From contig LVLI01000685.1 of the NCBI GenBank assembly GCA_001687465.1, forward strand, positions 1 through 61,324: a stretch of DNA of 61,324 nucleotides, given 5' to 3'. The first letter of the stretch is position 1. Each line of letters starts with the position of its first letter. Positions 57,978 to 61,324 of this stretch are shown one piece after another. Below the pieces are notes generated by a model, which was not told where the DNA came from, searched no databases, and saw only the letters and a program-made list of their open reading frames with translations. The DNA is from Halocafeteria seosinensis. Its lineage: Eukaryota; Sar; Bigyra; Bicosoecida. The position numbers and the translations under genes were made by a program.

Positions 57978-58373
57978 CTGCAACAGAAGAGCAGAGAATG
58001 AGTTACTGACGGAAAAGGGAATTCAGGGCAAGAAAACAAGGTACGTACTGAACTGATCGCACTGAGAGTTGTCGCTGCAGCAGTCTCCAAATATACCACC
58101 AGAATCTGACCCCCTACAACGAAGAGTAATCTCGCGGAAATCAAAGCACGAACTGGCAGGAAGGCATGGCGAATTGCTTCCTGGTTCGAAAGGACATCCT
58201 GGGACGGCCGTGTCGGAATTGGGTGCATCACATGTCCCAGAGGATAACAAGACTCTCCTTTCCCGCGATACCACATCCTCCTCAGCATATGCATCTTGAT
58301 GACGCAACACCAGCGCCAGACCAGCAGCAATCCCGATGAGAGACACAACCGTGCGGCTCCGTTCCATTCTCAT
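51274..58373 (-). CDS. Gene C: multidomain type I membrane protein with TSP1 repeats, about 2,342 aa
   Basis: Two exons (58373-58049, 57977-51274) and one 71-nt phase-1 intron with a GTACGT donor. Order: signal peptide 1-30; two copies of a Cys-rich module (about 47-190, 235-400); an Ig-like region similar to chitobiase C-terminal domains (about 418-498); a Pro/Thr linker; a VWD-like region (about 660-840); a region of unknown fold; five TSP1 repeats (about 1290-1600); an EGF-like domain; Cys segments including DACGVCEGDG; a second EGF-like domain (about 1860-1930); a stretch of Asp/Glu (about 1958-2014); one membrane span (about 2018-2046); a basic cytoplasmic tail. TSP1, EGF and VWD domains bind matrix partners in known proteins, so a receptor or matrix anchor is likely. 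The start at MRMERSR is the ATG directly before the signal peptide. Confidence 0.85.
51770..51925. repeat. 78-bp tandem duplication in the gene C cytoplasmic tail
   Basis: Two near-identical 78-bp units (51770-51847 and 51848-51925) encode 26 residues each, with QHEPRSIGQLSSSS and QHEPSSIGRSSSS at corresponding places. The period is a multiple of three and the frame is kept. Confidence 0.8.
58049..58373 (-). CDS. Gene C exon 1: signal peptide and first Cys-rich half
   Basis: 108 complete codons plus one base: basic start, hydrophobic VVSLIGIAAGLALVL, likely cleavage after DAYA, then a mature start EEDVVSRERR and the Cys pattern CDAP...CPFE...SSCFDF...CCSDNSQC. The frame is open upstream to 58733, but that part is low in protein-like features and taken as untranslated. 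The second ATG (58367) is an equally possible start. Confidence 0.82.
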
Positions 58374-58895
58374 CCTGAATTTTGCTTTAGTACATGCTGC
58401 ACAACCAAACAAACCCAAACTAACACTTAATATTCCATTCGACTCTGCAGTCGATAAATTGTCTTGCTCTTTGCTCCTAGGGTAGTTTTTGTTCCCCTGC
58501 CTAGTCCCCTTATTCGAACCCCGCCCCCTCTCCTTGCGACAGAACGTCCTAGCGAACAGTTCTGTCGACTTGCACACTACACACACACACCACTTTCCCT
58601 TAAATGAACGAGAGACGAGAACCCAAGTGTAAATATCACGCTTGTACATACATGTAATGAACCGGTTTCTGCTGCTTTGCAAAAAGACAATACCGGTGGT
58701 AGTAGACGGTCTTCTCAGAGAGCAGAGCAGCACAACTGCCTACTGTACGGTACTCTCTGGCAAACAGTAAACTGGGACTTGAAAGAAAAGACAGTCCGGT
58801 TGACAACAACAACAACAAGACAGGACTTTTGGACTGCTCCGACAGTCTACTCGTCGGTCACGGCCAATTTAAGCTCGTCGGCCGATACAGTTCTT
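58374..58895 (-). promoter_or_regulatory. Upstream region of gene C
   Basis: These 522 bp precede the gene C start. There is a short AC run near 58579-58590 and an ACA/ACAAC run near 58803-58817. I see no convincing TATA box and no supported gene. A promoter is assumed from position only. Confidence 0.35.
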
Positions 58896-58953
58896 CCCCC
58901 AGGTTGAAGTCTTGCACAACACAGTAGATAGCGGTTGTACCCGTGGTGTACAA
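58896..58953. repeat. 58-bp direct repeat, copy 1
   Basis: Bases 58896-58953 (CCCCCAGGTTGAAGTCTTGC...) recur identically at 59554-59611. The 3' part contains a small imperfect palindrome (GTTGTAC...GTACAAC). Confidence 0.9.
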
Positions 58954-59153
58954 CTCTATACAGTACCCGGTATACGTGATTATTTTTTATTTTTTAAAAG
59001 TTAAACATGTTTGACTTATAGTTTGTTCACACAAGGCAAGGTCGAGAAGACTTATTACAGCCGACGCAAAAAATTTGACTGGCGATCAGTTCAGGAGGTC
59101 TTCGGAGACTTCGAATACTGTATCTCACTTTAGCACATACCTGGTATGCAAAG

Positions 59154-59220
59154 CTAGCCAGGGTTCTTACAAGCCAGCCAGGTTTCTTACAAGCCAGCCA
59201 GGTTTGGCTTGGGCAAGCCA
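59154..59220. repeat. Tandem repeat AGCCAGCCAGGTTTCTTACA
   Basis: About two and a half copies of a 20-bp unit (GCCAGCCAGGTTTCTTACAA), followed by TTGGCTTGGGCAAGCCA, a short inverted repeat built from the same letters. The rest of 58954-59553 shows no gene. Confidence 0.7.
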
Positions 59221-59519
59221 CGGTCATATCGAAGGAATGTTTGTTCTATATTATACCCTTTTTGTGATTTTTATACAGGGGAATATAAGGAGAAGGCATG
59301 TTCCCGTCTCTGTTGCGTGTCAACTTCAACTAGCGTCCCCAGCTTCGGAAGTGCCTGTTAGCTTCGTCTGTGCCTATCTGGGTACGCTATATTGGGGCAT
59401 AGCTAAATGCACACACTTCCGCTACATTCTACCGTCCTTTGTATGATAATCAGCAGCGGGTTTGAACGAAGTTGTGCAGAGAACTAGGGTGTCAAGAGCT
59501 TGCGACCTGGCTTGGGTTT

Positions 59520-59543
59520 GGCTTGGGCTTCGCCGCCCAAGCC
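59520..59543. repeat. Hairpin GGCTTGGGC/GCCCAAGCC
   Basis: A perfect 9-bp stem with a 6-nt loop, using the same AAGCCAGCC vocabulary as the tandem repeat at 59154-59220. It lies just before the second 58-bp repeat. Confidence 0.7.
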
Positions 59544-59553
59544 AGCCAGGCTA

Positions 59554-59611
59554 CCCCCAGGTTGAAGTCTTGCACAACACAGTAGATAGCGGTTGTACCC
59601 GTGGTGTACAA
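59554..59611. repeat. 58-bp direct repeat, copy 2
   Basis: Identical to 58896-58953. The two copies diverge straight after GTGTACAA: copy 1 continues CTCTATACAG and copy 2 continues GTGCCCTGGC, so copy 2 may run into the end of the transposon described next. Confidence 0.9.
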
Positions 59612-59990
59612 GTGCCCTGGCATATGTCTGGACCGATTTTCCGCAGGTTTTCGCGCCAATTTTCTCAAAGATTTTAGCGTATCTTCACAAAAGCATCATC
59701 ATCTGGAGGGCCGTATCTTTGACATGCTTGCCATATTTTTTGCACTAAAAATAGCGCCAGAATCAGCGTTTTCTGGCGATTCCCGTGGTGGGGTCTGCTT
59801 CCCGCACAACACAATCATTTCTGTGGGATACCCACCGAACATTCAAATTTCAAGTTGCACCTCGTCTGCCAAGGTTCGCGAACTTCGGTAGTGGAGGAAT
59901 TTTGATTGAGCTCTATTTTCCCGAAGAAAAATGCAGTAACTTGTTGTAAATTAAATAAATAAACTTTTCATATAACCGATTTTTCTAAGG
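59609..59990 (+). mobile_element. Probable 5' non-coding end of a Tc1/mariner-type element
   Basis: Tc1/mariner elements insert at TA. The TA at 59607-59608 is followed by CAAGTGCCCTGGCATATG, a plausible terminal repeat start, and the transposase begins 380 bp on. A hairpin (CGCCAGAA/TTCTGGCG, 59755-59778) lies within. The other end of the element is outside the window, so the terminus cannot be confirmed. In-frame stop TAA at 59973-59975 precedes the transposase start. Confidence 0.4.
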
Positions 59991-61324
59991 ATGAGTAAAA
60001 GGCTCAATAATACCAGTCGACGCGCTGAGAGTTCCCCAAGTGGGCGGCAGGCGAAACTTCAAGCAAGCCAGGCCATCGAGAATATCTCTCCAGCAACGAC
60101 GACAATAACCCCATCCCAAAAGCGTGCTCGTAGTGAAAACTTGAGAGAATATCGTGAATCACGAAAAGCTGATATTTCGCTTACCAACAGCACCAGAATA
60201 AGCCCGTTTGAGAAGACGTTGCGATGTTGTGAAGAAGCCGCACGCGAGATTGGCGACAGTGATAGGGCTTTACGAGAGCTGCGTAAGATACAGATACCCC
60301 TTGGCACTAATGAAGTGATATCACATACTGTAGCTACAAATGTCATAGTTCTATATGTCGTTTGCATCACTTGCATCAACAAAATAGGCGGTGACGCTAG
60401 CCCAGAAGTAATGAGGTCTCAACTTCACAAGAGTCTGCCACACGGATTAGACATTGGCTCGCAGCTGACAATTTGGACAATGAATGTCGCAAAGCTAATG
60501 CCTGCATCGAAGAAGCAATTAATTGAGTTGGTGGGGGCATTTAATGGGGTGTCTCGCAGCAGCGTAACTCGGATTCTGCAAGAATATTTCGCCAAAGCAG
60601 AAGTTCGTCAAGGGGAGCGGACCGGACGACCACTGAAAGATCTCCGTCTTTACCATGAGCCCGTGGCTCAATATGTAAAGCAGCAGAACGCTTTTAAAGC
60701 TCAAGTAACTATACTTGAAATACAAAACCACATGAAGGCTGTGCATGGATACTTCAGCATGGAAAGCATCCGAAGGATCCTGGAGGAGACGGACCACATA
60801 CATGTATTCGCCAAGCCTCGGGCCGATCCGCTCGGAAGGTGGACAGAAGAACGCAAACAGCGCACCATCTCCTATCTCTGTTTCCTTTTCAACGCAATAA
60901 AGGGGTGTCAGAAAGGCCACTGTGAGCTAATCTTTTCCGATGAATCGTGTGCACATGTCAACCGGCAGTTGGAAAAGACTTGGATTCCTCGCAATGAGCG
61001 GTTCGTCAAGCAGCACGCAGGCGGGCTGGGCTGCAGATTGGTGATGCTACATTGTTTCAGTTGGAACCACGGGCCACTATTTGTCTCTAACGACAATAAC
61101 CACACTCCTCCTGAAACAAGTCTAGATGACAGTCTCGAGGAGGGAGGTCCGGAAACCTGTGAGTTCATATTTCGGTCCGATTCACCAGGGCAGGACTACA
61201 AGCGAAACGTCACCGGCGACCTCTTTATGAGCTACTTCCAAAACCGAATAGTAAAAGTTCTTAGAAGAAAGTTTCCACAAAAGCAGTGCATATTGGTTCT
61301 CGATAACGCATCCTTCCACAACCC
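59991..61324 (+). CDS. Tc1/mariner/IS630-type DDE transposase, partial at the window end
   Basis: The frame from ATG 59991 is open for 444 codons to the last base of the window, with no stop. After a basic N-terminus, a helix-turn-helix (about residues 183-215: LVGAFNGVSRSSVTRILQEY) is followed by the GRP motif (RTGRPL). The DDE-type core has its first Asp in IFSDES (residue 317) with a following WIPRNE, and the second in ILVLDNAS (residue 438) with His nearby. The third acidic residue lies beyond the window. It would cut and move its own element. The frame is intact so far, suggesting a young copy. Minus-strand frames over the same DNA are shadows. Confidence 0.85.
   Translation, partial: MSKRLNNTSRRAESSPSGRQAKLQASQAIENISPATTTITPSQKRARSENLREYRESRKADISLTNSTRISPFEKTLRCCEEAAREIGDSDRALRELRKIQIPLGTNEVISHTVATNVIVLYVVCITCINKIGGDASPEVMRSQLHKSLPHGLDIGSQLTIWTMNVAKLMPASKKQLIELVGAFNGVSRSSVTRILQEYFAKAEVRQGERTGRPLKDLRLYHEPVAQYVKQQNAFKAQVTILEIQNHMKAVHGYFSMESIRRILEETDHIHVFAKPRADPLGRWTEERKQRTISYLCFLFNAIKGCQKGHCELIFSDESCAHVNRQLEKTWIPRNERFVKQHAGGLGCRLVMLHCFSWNHGPLFVSNDNNHTPPETSLDDSLEEGGPETCEFIFRSDSPGQDYKRNVTGDLFMSYFQNRIVKVLRRKFPQKQCILVLDNASFHN

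Noticed and set aside
60059-61168. Minus-strand frames at 60059-60382, 60519-60920 and 60908-61168
   Set aside because: They are antisense to the continuous transposase frame and lack recognisable domains.
1-61324. CRISPR arrays, tRNA or rRNA genes
   Set aside because: I saw no spacer-repeat arrays and no recognisable tRNA or rRNA sequences; the short tandem repeats lack unique spacers.

Overview
The window is nuclear DNA of a eukaryote, most likely a single-celled alga or other protist. It holds three very large genes with short spliceosomal introns (58-86 nt, GTAAGT-like donors, mostly GCAG acceptors), standard stop codons, signal peptides, and extracellular domains (thrombospondin type 1, EGF-like, VWD-like, Calx-beta-like). 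The species cannot be named from the sequence alone.

Left edge (1-1850): an AT-rich, palindrome-rich island. It has inverted repeats with unresolved bases, a possibly frameshifted small reading frame (270-618), a 119-residue C4C4 RING-type zinc protein (672-1031), two hairpins sharing one stem sequence, a 35-36 bp tandem repeat and a perfect 48-bp palindrome. It looks like a viral or mobile insertion, but no hallmark gene proves this.

Centre (1851-51070): two paralogous giant genes, head to head across a 911-bp shared upstream region. Gene A (minus strand, 28983 to 1851, 16 exons) encodes about 8,692 aa and gene B (plus strand, 29895 to 51070, 13 exons) about 6,771 aa. I joined all exons by hand, and the frame stays open throughout. 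Both proteins have the same plan: signal peptide, Ser/Thr/Pro-rich stalk, a half module, 10-12 full copies of a roughly 500-550-residue Gly-rich/beta-helix-like module, another half module, four Cys-rich NxxPxAxxDDGSC-type repeats, a coiled coil, a Calx-beta-like domain and a short basic tail. Almost every module is exactly one exon flanked by phase-2 introns. Two pairs of cysteines are gained, lost and moved together from module to module. Some modules carry inserted domains (concanavalin A-like twice, fibrinogen-like once, one unknown). The likely role is a giant glycosylated cell-wall, scale or adhesion protein; this is inference.

Right of centre (51274-58373, minus strand): gene C, two exons and about 2,342 aa, converges tail to tail with gene B. 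It looks like a type I membrane protein: duplicated Cys-rich module, sugar-binding-like Ig fold, VWD-like region, five thrombospondin repeats, EGF-like and DACGVC-type segments, acidic stalk, one membrane span, and a basic cytoplasmic tail with internal duplications. It is a plausible surface receptor or anchor for the same matrix.

Right edge (58374-61324): upstream DNA of gene C, then repeat-rich DNA with two 58-bp direct repeats, and an intact reading frame for a Tc1/mariner/IS630-type DDE transposase that runs off the window end.
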